Positions 24,448-32,037 of a stretch of 32,037 bases of DNA are shown here, one piece after another. The position numbers were made by a program, and so were the translations under genes. Within the stretch, counting starts at the first letter, position 1, and every line of letters begins with the position of its first letter. Under the pieces are notes generated by a model. It had not been told where the DNA came from, made no database searches, and saw only the letters and a list, made by a program, of their open reading frames with translations. Source of the DNA: Ignavibacteriales bacterium (lineage in GTDB: Bacteria > Bacteroidota > Ignavibacteria > UBA10030); assembly GCA_016186715.1 (NCBI GenBank), contig JACPLA010000087.1:1-32037 (forward strand), in the 5' to 3' direction.

Positions 24448-26102
24448 TGATACTCCTTTTCGCGCGTCTTGAGGACGACAAAATGGACACCGGTTCCAAC
24501 GGTCTTCCGCAGCTCAGAAACAGGAATACGGACGAAGGATTTTCCAAGAACATCAACAACGGGAAACGATCCCGAAAACACCAGATCGAGTGAGCTCGAG
24601 AGGAGGAAGACTTCGCCGACACCGGCCGAAGAGCCGTCGGCTGGAAGGACAAGTGCGTCGGCGTGAAACAGGCGGAGCGGGCTCGGGAACGGTTGTGAAG
24701 CCTCGCGAAGATCCCGCAGCGTCGTGCTGCTGATAAACTGGGTCCTCCAGTTTTCCGGTTTCTCAACCGCAAAGCCACTTTTCACTCCGTTTCGCAGGGT
24801 TTGAACACCACCGGGAGGCTTTGAATTGCTCAACGTTATTTCAAAGTTCGCCGCGATTCCAGGGGAGCTGTACGCTCCTTCAAAATTCTTTTCCACAACA
24901 ATCGCAATGACCGTATCCGAAGGAAAACGGTATCCGAAGTATTGCAGCGAGAAAGGAAACGCTGAACTCCGGATGACGCTCGCTGAACCGGTGAATTCAG
25001 CGCTGAAGTTCATGCTCATCTTCGGATAATATGTTCCCTCCCGATAGTAGCGAGTGCTGTCGGCTCTTGAGGCTGTAAAGAGATTCCAATGTGCAAACTC
25101 TGAAAATGCATCGGCCAACGACGATGCACGGTCTTGAAGCGCAAGATGGATACTGCGCAACACGGGCCGGGTTTTTACACCATCCCAAACTTCGACCAAC
25201 AATTCCCTCCCGAACCTCTGGTCGAGAAAGTGCGCAAAAATCGAGCGCTCATATCCGCGTCGTGCGTTGAATTCAGCAAATGAGTACGATCGATTCGCTG
25301 CATCCTTGAAACCGCTGAAGAACAGCGGCAAATCTTCGTAGTAGTCGTTGATGTCGTCATACACCACGTCTTCCATCCATACACCGGTCAATTCGTAAAA
25401 GTAGAAATCATAATTCGGTACGATATTCCAGATTCCGTAGGACCCAACTTGAACGACGTGGAAAAATTCGTGCGCAGCCGTTACACGAAGCCCATCCCAT
25501 CCTTCGGTTCTCAGTCCCAGGAAATCGTTGTCGATCACGATAAAGGCGGCCGTTCTTTCTTTGTCGCCACTCTCATACTTGATTTCGCCAAAGTCGGAGA
25601 TATAACCAAACTCGCCCGCGAAAAGACTTCGGATGTACACGTCGTGCTCGGGGCCACCTCCGGCATCTCCATCAAGCGGCGGAGCCTCGAAGCCGAGCAT
25701 ATCGATCTCAACGTTCCAGCAGTGGTCGAAGACGGCAGCGACGGAATCGACGTACTCTTCATGTGAATTCGCAACTCGAACGGCCGGTGTTCCCGAAAGA
25801 ACGGCGGGCTGATGAACCTCTGTTGTGTCATAATGAATGCGGAATCGACCTGAGGGACTTAGTCGATTCGTTTGCATCACCGGTCGCTGGAGCGCAGCTC
25901 TTATTGAACTCTGAATGGAGACGGGAATTTCGTTCATTCTCCGTCGCGCCTCAAAAATGAGCGGGGTTCCGCACTTCCCTGTTTCTTCAACTTCAAGAAT
26001 TCCTGCCTGGGTCAGCGCCTGCCTCACCGCGCTCAGCGGGGAGGATTCCTGCCCGAAGAGGAGAGCAGGAACGACGAGAAAAAAGAGGAGACGACTTCTC
26101 AT
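24423..26102 (-). CDS. Secreted HExxH metalloprotease-like protein (resembles MXAN_6640-type putative metalloproteases)
   Basis: MRSRLLFFLVVPALLFGQES signal peptide; GRFRIHYDTT; TAAHEFFHVVQVGSYG...ELTGVWMEDVVYDDINDYY; C-terminus VVDVLGKSFVRIPVSEL...GVHFVVLKTREKEYQWKLAVIR. Confidence 0.82.
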   Translation of the reverse strand: MRSRLLFFLVVPALLFGQESSPLSAVRQALTQAGILEVEETGKCGTPLIFEARRRMNEIPVSIQSSIRAALQRPVMQTNRLSPSGRFRIHYDTTEVHQPAVLSGTPAVRVANSHEEYVDSVAAVFDHCWNVEIDMLGFEAPPLDGDAGGGPEHDVYIRSLFAGEFGYISDFGEIKYESGDKERTAAFIVIDNDFLGLRTEGWDGLRVTAAHEFFHVVQVGSYGIWNIVPNYDFYFYELTGVWMEDVVYDDINDYYEDLPLFFSGFKDAANRSYSFAEFNARRGYERSIFAHFLDQRFGRELLVEVWDGVKTRPVLRSIHLALQDRASSLADAFSEFAHWNLFTASRADSTRYYREGTYYPKMSMNFSAEFTGSASVIRSSAFPFSLQYFGYRFPSDTVIAIVVEKNFEGAYSSPGIAANFEITLSNSKPPGGVQTLRNGVKSGFAVEKPENWRTQFISSTTLRDLREASQPFPSPLRLFHADALVLPADGSSAGVGEVFLLSSSLDLVFSGSFPVVDVLGKSFVRIPVSELRKTVGTGVHFVVLKTREKEYQWKLAVIR

Positions 26103-26195
26103 GGTGAACACACGATCCCGACTCAAGTGAACGATTGACGGACGCGAAAAAGAATCAGGTAAAACGGATGGGGTCGTTCGAACTCAGCCACAAAA

Positions 26196-26678
26196 TCAGG
26201 AATATTTCTTGCGACGCTCGAGTCGAAGCGCCCTTCGGCGTGCAGCATCTTCGTATCGTCTCTTCTCTTCTTTTTCCACGGGACGGATCGTGGGAACTCT
26301 GACCGGCTTGCCCGTTTCGTCGATCGCCACAAAGGTCAGATACGCGGTGTTGGCATGTTTCCTTTCTCCCGTCAACAGGTTTTCGGAAATGACCTTTACC
26401 CCAACTTCCAACGACGTGGTAAACGCCCGGTTCACCGAAGCTCGAAGGGTTACAACCTCCCCCTCGGTAATAGGATGAAGGAAGTTCAGATCGTCCACCG
26501 ATGCGGTGACACAGACACGATTGGTATGTCGTGAGGCTGCAATGGCGGCACAGATGTCAATCCAATGCATCAGTTGTCCTCCGAGGAGGTTGCCAAGACG
26601 ATTGGTGTGATTCGGCAACACCATTTCCGTCATTTCCACATGAGAGTCGCTTACCTTCTTATCTTCCTGGTGTGTCAT
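26196..26678 (-). CDS. Hotdog-fold acyl-CoA thioesterase
   Basis: MTEMVLPNHTNRLGNLLGGQLMHWIDICAAIAASRHTNRVCVTASVDDLNFLHPITEGEVVTLRASVNRAFTTSLEVGVKV. Confidence 0.92.
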   Translation of the reverse strand: MTHQEDKKVSDSHVEMTEMVLPNHTNRLGNLLGGQLMHWIDICAAIAASRHTNRVCVTASVDDLNFLHPITEGEVVTLRASVNRAFTTSLEVGVKVISENLLTGERKHANTAYLTFVAIDETGKPVRVPTIRPVEKEEKRRYEDAARRRALRLERRKKYS

Positions 26679-26681
26679 CGG

Positions 26682-27524
26682 CTATCGGCTCGTTGAAGAT
26701 CTGGCCGAATCCGCCGCAGCTTTTGCACGGATCGTTCTGGCATTTTCTTTGTCTTTCTCGGCCGCCTCTCTCACAAGTCCCTCTGCCTCCGCCCTCAGCG
26801 GGCTTGACGGATACTTTTCCAGGAAAACCTGCAACACCTGGACTGCCTCCGGGAAACGCTTTCGCAACAGCAGCGCCTCTCCCTTCCTGAGAAGCGCAGG
26901 CTCCGCATACTCCGTATCGTGATACTTCTCCAGCACGAAGTCGAACGACACGACGGCGGCACGGTAGTACTCCATTTTCATATAGATCACTCCGTTCTCG
27001 AATTCTTTCTGCGCCAGCTTGGCATTTAGCTCACTGATTTTTGCCTCGGCCTCGGGCACACGGGCATCGGTGGGATGGTATTCAAGAAACGCCTGAAACT
27101 CGTCGATCGCTTTACGGGAATTTTCCTGATCAAGATATGATTTCGGGGACATCTCGTAGAAACACATTGCCCGATGAAACCGCGCGTTGGGGACAAATTC
27201 ACTTGTGGGCATCGTTTGCATCAGGACCTCGTATTCATACGCTGCCAGAATATACTCGCCTCTTCGGAATTTACACTCTCCCATGTGAAATTGTGCGTCA
27301 TCCGCCAGCGTGCTCCCCTGATACTGGAGCGTGACAAGCCGAAACTCTTCGTACGCTTCCTGGTAATCCTCATCCTGAAACTTCTGCATGGCCGATTCAA
27401 AGAGGACCTCGGCGCTCCGAGGTGCCGCCGCTTCATCCGACGAACAGCCATGAAGCCCCAACACAATCATGATCAGAAAAAAAACAGGTGCCGCCGCGTG
27501 ATGTCTAGTCTGCCGAAAGCTCAT
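26682..27524 (-). CDS. bamD: Outer-membrane assembly lipoprotein BamD/YfiO
   Basis: LHGCSSDE lipobox, then TPR-like repeats: AEVLFESAMQKFQDEDYQEAYEEFRLVTLQYQGSTLADDAQFHMGECKFRRGEYILAAYEYEVLMQTMPTSEFVPNARF. Confidence 0.9.
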   Translation of the reverse strand: MSFRQTRHHAAAPVFFLIMIVLGLHGCSSDEAAAPRSAEVLFESAMQKFQDEDYQEAYEEFRLVTLQYQGSTLADDAQFHMGECKFRRGEYILAAYEYEVLMQTMPTSEFVPNARFHRAMCFYEMSPKSYLDQENSRKAIDEFQAFLEYHPTDARVPEAEAKISELNAKLAQKEFENGVIYMKMEYYRAAVVSFDFVLEKYHDTEYAEPALLRKGEALLLRKRFPEAVQVLQVFLEKYPSSPLRAEAEGLVREAAEKDKENARTIRAKAAADSARSSTSR

Positions 27525-28539
27525 AGGCTATAAAAACCGAATCCTTTCTTGATACTGCAACATTCGAAAGCCGTTGAAGACGATTGAGGAGGTCCTTTCG
27601 ATCCTTTTCCCTTACTCCAAACGATGGCTGATGAGAGGCCCGAAGGGGCAGCAATCGGATCGCCTCCAGCACCGGCTCCTCCCCCTTTTTTCGAAAAGAG
27701 AATTCCGCAGCGAACGACTTTTGGGTCCATTCGCGTTGCGGCTGATAAAAGACGAAATTTCCCAGCGAAAAAAGGATCCATTTCCCCTTGTAGCGCTCTA
27801 TCCCCTGCGGAACATGAGGATGATGCCCCAAAACAATGTCGGCCCCCTCGTCCAGGATCAGCCGCATCTGTTTCAGGGTCGTCTCTCCGGGCCGTTCCTT
27901 GTATTCCGCCCCGCCATGGAAACTCACGATAACGAAGTTCACCGCCGGCCTGAGTTTCCCTATCTCTTGTTTGAGTCGCCCGGGGTCGAAGACCGACACC
28001 ATCCCCCCGGTGCTTTTTCTCCCGTTGACAAACTGAGTATACGCAAGAAAACCGAACTTGATGCCTCTTCTCTCAAGGATGATCGCTTCAAACAATCCTG
28101 TCGAATCTTCCGAAGTACCACCAAACGCTATTTCTGCCCCACGCAAGTGAGCGATCGTTTCCCGGAGAGCATCTGTCCCGTAGTCGAGGGCATGGTTGTT
28201 TGCCGTTGAAAGGGCCGTGAAACCGGCTTCCTTCAAAGCCTTTGCTGCCTGAGGAGGGGCACAAAAGACGTACCGATCCGTCGGATGTTGCGTTTCTCCG
28301 TTTTGATCGGTGATCTGACTCTCGAGGTTGCCGAATACAATGTCATACCGCAGCAACGCCTCCCGGACGTTATGAAACGGGAATCCAATGCTCCCCTTGA
28401 GGAGCATTTGCCCCACATGACGACCCAAATTCATATCGCCGACTGCAAGAAGTCGTACCGCGGCCTCTTCGTCCACCGGCTGAGCAACCGCCGCTCCAAA
28501 GCAAGCCAGCAACCACAATCCGCTCCACCAACGACGCAT
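27505..28539 (-). CDS. CapA family protein (poly-gamma-glutamate capsule biosynthesis-like metallophosphatase)
   Basis: VRLLAVGDMNLGRHVGQ...DIVFGNLESQITD...LSTANNHALDYGTDALRETIAHL...FVIVSFHGGAEYKERPGETTLKQMRLILDEGADIVLGHHPHVPQGIERYKGKWILFSLGNFVFYQ. Confidence 0.92.
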   Translation of the reverse strand: MRRWWSGLWLLACFGAAVAQPVDEEAAVRLLAVGDMNLGRHVGQMLLKGSIGFPFHNVREALLRYDIVFGNLESQITDQNGETQHPTDRYVFCAPPQAAKALKEAGFTALSTANNHALDYGTDALRETIAHLRGAEIAFGGTSEDSTGLFEAIILERRGIKFGFLAYTQFVNGRKSTGGMVSVFDPGRLKQEIGKLRPAVNFVIVSFHGGAEYKERPGETTLKQMRLILDEGADIVLGHHPHVPQGIERYKGKWILFSLGNFVFYQPQREWTQKSFAAEFSFRKKGEEPVLEAIRLLPLRASHQPSFGVREKDRKDLLNRLQRLSNVAVSRKDSVFIAYELSAD

Positions 28540-28542
28540 GAT

Positions 28543-29097
28543 TCAGTTCCTTACCGTGAACAGCAAATACACAATCAGGGCAGACCCGGCAATAACCACG
28601 AGCGGCTCGACGATCTTCTCAACCCCGGTGGCCGATTCCTCGCGCCAGGGAAGGTCGCTCCGATTCACGCTGTCGCGGCTGCTCCGTTCAAACCTGCCCC
28701 AATAACGAACAAGATCGGATAAAGGAGATTCTGATCGCGCCTCCAGGGTCACCTGGATCGTTCGCAGCACCTTCCCGGCCGCCAGATCATTTTGTTCTTC
28801 TTTTTCTGAAAGAACGAAAACCCTCAGGACAGTCCGATCCTTGCCGGAAAAGCTTATTCTTCCGCCGCGCCGCTGAAAAACCTCGGCAAATGCGTTTTCC
28901 GCAAGGCTCTTTTGCTGACTCCCTTCAATAACCACCGCAAGGGGTTCCTGGAAGCCGACCGAATCGGCTAGTTCAGAAGCGATGCTTTCGAAGTGACCTC
29001 TGAAAATCATCGTTGAGGGGGTCTGCTGCGCGTGCGCGCTGTGGCTCAGAGACACCAGAAAGAACAGAAGAAGAAAAAGGTGGGAGTTCCACATCAT
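28543..29097 (-). CDS. Small secreted, C-terminally membrane-anchored protein of unknown function
   Basis: MWNSHLFLLLFFLVSLSHSAHAQ signal peptide; IFRGHFESIASELADSVGFQEPLAVVIEGSQQKSLAENAFAEVFQRRGG...; C-terminal TM VEPLVVIAGSALIVYLLFTVRN. The longer start in the track overlaps gdh and is unlikely. Confidence 0.78.
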   Translation of the reverse strand: MMWNSHLFLLLFFLVSLSHSAHAQQTPSTMIFRGHFESIASELADSVGFQEPLAVVIEGSQQKSLAENAFAEVFQRRGGRISFSGKDRTVLRVFVLSEKEEQNDLAAGKVLRTIQVTLEARSESPLSDLVRYWGRFERSSRDSVNRSDLPWREESATGVEKIVEPLVVIAGSALIVYLLFTVRN

Positions 29098-29098
29098 C

Positions 29099-30406
29099 CT
29101 ACGCGTAGATGCCGCGCATCTTGAGGGTCTTGGCGACCTTGTCAATAGCAAGAATGTATGCGCCGATCCGCAACGAGACGTTGTAGCGCGTCGCGTTCTC
29201 ATAGACCGCATCAAAGGAGGCCTTCATCATCCTTTCAAGCCGACGATTCACCCTCTCCAACGACCAGAAATATCCGATCCGATCCTGGACCCATTCAAAA
29301 TATGACACGGTGACTCCGCCCGCATTCGCCAGAATATCGGGTACCACAAGAATTCCCATTTCCTGGAGGATTGGATCTGCTTTCGCGGTTGTCGGCCCGT
29401 TCGCGCCTTCACAAATGATTTTCGCTTTGATCTTCGCCGCGTTCCGTCGCGTGATCTGATCTTCCTTCGCCGCCGGAACAAGGACGTCGCACGGGAGTTC
29501 GAGCAATTCTTCATTCGAGACGCTCTCTCCACCGGAGAATCCTGCCAGCGTTTTGTTCCCCGTGATCCACTCCAAAGCCCTTTGAAGATCGATCCCCTTC
29601 TTGTTGTAGTATCCGCCAGCAATGTCGCTGATTCCCACCACCTTGCAACCTTGTTCCTTCAGCAACATCGCCGTTGTGGATCCGACATTTCCAAAACCCT
29701 GGACAACGACGGTTGTTTCTTTCGGTTTCAGGCCCGCTCTCTCCATGGCCGCCAACGTGACCATCATGCATCCTCTTCCAGTCGCTTCTTTTCTTCCGAG
29801 AGATCCCCCGAGTATAAGAGGTTTCCCCGTCACGACTGCGGTTTCCGTCCGCTTCATGTGCATGCTATAGGTGTCCATGATCCATGCCATGATCTGCTCA
29901 TTCGTATTCATATCCGGCGCCGGAACATCCCGGTCCGGTCCCAGAATCTCGAGCAGATTCGCGGTATACCGGCGAGTGATCTTTTCAATCTGGAGCATCG
30001 TCAGCTTTGAAGGGTCGCATCGAACGCCGCCTTTAGCCCCGCCGAACGGTATGTTCATAATAGCACACTTCCACGTCATCCACGCGGCAAGCGCCTTCAT
30101 TTCGTCCAGCGTGACATCGGGGGAATAGCGAATTCCGCCTTTCGAAGGTCCGAGAATGTCATTGTGAATGACCCGATACCCTTCGAAGACCTTGATTTCG
30201 CCATTATCCATTGCGATGGGAATGGAGACAACAATCTGCTTGACCGGTGTCTTCAGGTATTCGTAGACACCCGGTTCAAGATTCAGGAGGTGGGCGGCAA
30301 CGTCAAACCTCTGCATCATCGATTCGAACGGGTTCTCCCGGTCGACGATCGGGGCAGGTTCCTTATACACGGAATTCTGAAGGGGAATCATGGGATCTGT
30401 CGGCAT
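29099..30406 (-). CDS. gdhA: Glu/Leu/Phe/Val dehydrogenase (glutamate dehydrogenase)
   Basis: 435 aa: GYRVIHNDILGPSKGGIRYSPDVTLDEMKALAAWMTWKCAIMNIPFGGAKGGVRCDP...PAPDMNTNEQIMAWIMDTYS...VVQGFGNVGSTTAMLL. Confidence 0.95.
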   Translation of the reverse strand: MPTDPMIPLQNSVYKEPAPIVDRENPFESMMQRFDVAAHLLNLEPGVYEYLKTPVKQIVVSIPIAMDNGEIKVFEGYRVIHNDILGPSKGGIRYSPDVTLDEMKALAAWMTWKCAIMNIPFGGAKGGVRCDPSKLTMLQIEKITRRYTANLLEILGPDRDVPAPDMNTNEQIMAWIMDTYSMHMKRTETAVVTGKPLILGGSLGRKEATGRGCMMVTLAAMERAGLKPKETTVVVQGFGNVGSTTAMLLKEQGCKVVGISDIAGGYYNKKGIDLQRALEWITGNKTLAGFSGGESVSNEELLELPCDVLVPAAKEDQITRRNAAKIKAKIICEGANGPTTAKADPILQEMGILVVPDILANAGGVTVSYFEWVQDRIGYFWSLERVNRRLERMMKASFDAVYENATRYNVSLRIGAYILAIDKVAKTLKMRGIYA

Positions 30407-30407
30407 C

Positions 30408-31262
30408 TTATCCCGTCACCGATCCCATTGCGAGCTGTTCCAGACGTGCGATTCGGTCCTCAGTCGGCGGGTGGGTAGAAAACAGCTTCATGACACCGCC
30501 GCCATGCAGAGGATTGAGGATAAACATGTGGGCCGTTGCTGTTCCCGCGGTTTCAAGCGGCTTCCGTTCGTTTCCTGCCTGGAGTTTTTTCAGGGCGCTT
30601 GCGAGACTCAGCGGTTTTCCGCTGATCTCGGCACCACCGGCATCAGCCAGGAATTCGCGGGACCGGGAAACGGCAAACTGGATCAAGAGGGCAGCAACCG
30701 GGGCAAGCAGGAGAAGAAGGATTTCGCCGAGCGGATTGGAACCTTCACTCCTGCTCCTGCCTCCGAACAGGGAAGCATACATCACCATGCGCGCGAGAAA
30801 CGTGATTGTCCCGGCCATGGTGGCCACAATGGTTGAGACAAGAATGTCACGGTTCCGGATATGGGCAAGTTCATGGGCGATAACTCCTTCCAGCTCGTCG
30901 TCGCTGAGGAGACGGAGAAGTCCCTCCGTCGCCGCAACCGCAGCATGATGCGGATTCCTTCCGGTTGCAAACGCGTTCGGCGTCTCGCCCGGGATAACAT
31001 AAACCCGCGGCAAAGGTAAATTCGCCTGCGTTGCCAGTCTCCGTACCATGGAATGCAATCGTGGCGCCTCCTCTTCCGTGACTTCCCGGGCCCGATAGGT
31101 CATCAACACGATCTTGTCGGAGAACCAATACATCCCGACGTTCATCAACAGCGAAAAAAAGAGGGCCAGGATCAGTCCGCCCTCTCCACCGAGCGTTTGC
31201 CCGGCAAAAAGAAGGAGGCCCATCATCAAAGCCATCAACACAACCGTCTTGAGCGAATTCAT
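30408..31262 (-). CDS. htpX: Zinc metalloprotease HtpX
   Basis: MNSLKTVVLMALMMGLLLFAGQTLGGEGGLILALFFSLLMNVGMYWFSDKIVLMTYRAREV...VIPGETPNAFATGRNPHHAAVAATEGLLRLLSDDELEGVIAHELAHIRNRDILVSTIVATMAG. Confidence 0.97.
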   Translation of the reverse strand: MNSLKTVVLMALMMGLLLFAGQTLGGEGGLILALFFSLLMNVGMYWFSDKIVLMTYRAREVTEEEAPRLHSMVRRLATQANLPLPRVYVIPGETPNAFATGRNPHHAAVAATEGLLRLLSDDELEGVIAHELAHIRNRDILVSTIVATMAGTITFLARMVMYASLFGGRSRSEGSNPLGEILLLLLAPVAALLIQFAVSRSREFLADAGGAEISGKPLSLASALKKLQAGNERKPLETAGTATAHMFILNPLHGGGVMKLFSTHPPTEDRIARLEQLAMGSVTG

Positions 31263-31297
31263 TGTATTTCAGCGTCCTTGCTTAGTTTCGAACCAAT

Positions 31298-31326
31298 AAT
31301 GTACGAAAAAGGGGGAGTTGTTTCAA
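31298..31326 (-). promoter_or_regulatory. Putative sigma70-type promoter for htpX and genes downstream
   Basis: On the minus strand: TTGAAA-N17-TACATT, about 35 bp before the htpX ATG. Confidence 0.5.
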
Positions 31327-31397
31327 TAATAAACCAGGTCAGGGGAAGCCTCCACAAAAGCGTCCCAGTTGTCCTGTTGAACCCAGGATGACAGTCG

Positions 31398-31430
31398 CGT
31401 TTTTCTCCGCGTGCCAACACACAACACTAC
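31398..31430 (-). repeat. Possible truncated copy of the MITE-like element (copy D)
   Basis: The minus-strand sequence gtagtgttgtgtgttggcacgcggagaaaaacg contains cgcggagaaaaacg, identical over 14 nt to 23716-23729 in copy C, plus a GTAGTGT-type end. Confidence 0.4.
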
Positions 31431-31563
31431 TTCGTTAACTGAATAATAACCGTCATGTTCAGCACGCCGTGATGAAGCTTGCCGCCCGATTGACGAGGTT
31501 GAGATAATAGCCCGTTGGATACCGATATCCTTCGGCACTCTCAGTAAACTACCACCGCCAAAG

Positions 31564-31624
31564 GCCTGCCTGCGCCCGCCTGCCCCATTGAGTTTCCTGA
31601 GGCGGGCAGGTGCATTCCGCAGGC
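31564..31624. repeat. GC-rich nested inverted repeat (gcctgc...cccgcct...aggcggg...gcaggc)
   Basis: Outer gcctgc/gcaggc and inner cccgcct/aggcggg pair around a central loop. Confidence 0.55.
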
Positions 31625-31712
31625 ACAGACCTCGACTCCGAACGGATTTGGATTGCAAAGAACCTGGCACAGTGAAAAGCAAATCCCTTGGAGGCGGTAC
31701 AAGAAGTCGTGT

Positions 31713-31804
31713 TGTCATGCTGAGTGGAACGAAGCATCTGTTCTTTCTGTGCAAAAGGGGCAGATTCTTCAGTCTCCGCCTTCTGCGGATCCTTCAGAAT
31801 GACA
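31713..31804. repeat. Head-to-head inverted repeat of the TGTCATNCTGA...GAAGNATCTG type
   Basis: Left tgtcatgctgagtggaacgaagcatctg. The right arm, reverse-complemented, is tgtcattctgaaggatccgcagaaggcggagactgaagaatctg. Confidence 0.7.
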
Positions 31805-31840
31805 TTTTGTTTCTTTTTGTACAGCTTCTGACCGAAGAAA

Positions 31841-31856
31841 TTCCGGTAAACCGGAA
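31841..31856. repeat. Perfect palindrome ttccggt-aa-accggaa
   Basis: 7-bp arms read directly. Confidence 0.6.
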
Positions 31857-31866
31857 TAGGCACACT

Positions 31867-31889
31867 ACCATCCTTGAGGATGGTTTTTT
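31867..31889 (+). terminator. Terminator-like hairpin ACCATCC-TTGA-GGATGGT + TTTTT
   Basis: 7-bp perfect stem, tetraloop and T-tract on the plus strand. Confidence 0.6.
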
Positions 31890-31962
31890 CGACAAGCGTC
31901 CCGCTTGAGCGGGATGCGAGGCGCCAAAGCCAAATGTTTCATTAGAGGCTGTGCAAAATGTA

Positions 31963-31983
31963 GGTCGGGATGCCATCCCGACC
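31963..31983. repeat. Hairpin GGTCGGGAT-GCC-ATCCCGACC
   Basis: 9-bp perfect inverted repeat with a 3-nt loop. Confidence 0.7.
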
Positions 31984-32037
31984 AGGTTAGGTTTCGAAAA
32001 TCTTCAAAAAGCAGCAACTCTCGAAGTGATTGCGTTG

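Noticed and set aside
31323-31754. 143-aa minus-strand ORF before htpX
   Set aside because: Overlaps the TGTCAT repeat, the GC-rich inverted repeat and the copy D-like sequence; composition looks like translated repeats, with no recognisable domain.

Overview
This 32 kb bacterial window looks chromosomal. Gene content (bshB1, BamD/YfiO, CcmA-F, a degenerate T9SS-like C-terminus) suggests a Bacteroidota/Ignavibacteria-Chlorobi-like lineage; this is inference only. From left to right it contains: a large secreted/outer-membrane-type ORF on the minus strand that runs off the left edge and is absent from the ORF track; tRNA-Leu(CAA) and tRNA-Lys(CTT); secG; a minus-strand cluster (SAM hydroxide adenosyltransferase, ribD, ribE, and an uncharacterised protein coupled to ribE); a Gfo/Idh/MocA oxidoreductase; dxs, xseB and xseA; bshB1 on the plus strand; a plus-strand Cu/Ag efflux operon (Cys/Met-rich small protein, CusC-like, CusB-like with an extra cupredoxin domain, CusA-like, secreted HMA protein, terminator); a minus-strand cytochrome c maturation cluster ccmABCDEF whose CcmE has a Cys-type CxxxY motif instead of the usual histidine; a secreted HExxH metalloprotease-like protein; an acyl-CoA thioesterase; BamD; a CapA-like protein; a small membrane-anchored unknown; Glu/Leu dehydrogenase; HtpX; and a hairpin-rich non-coding tail. 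The most notable unexplained structure is a short MITE-like dispersed element. It has terminal inverted repeats near GTAGTGTCTCA and internal CTCTGTG/CTCTGCG arrays, and copies occur in three large intergenic gaps (about 2952-3075, 10906-11069 and 23613-23730), with a possible remnant near 31398-31430. No CRISPR array, rRNA, transposase or phage gene was recognised. All family calls were made by eye without database searches.
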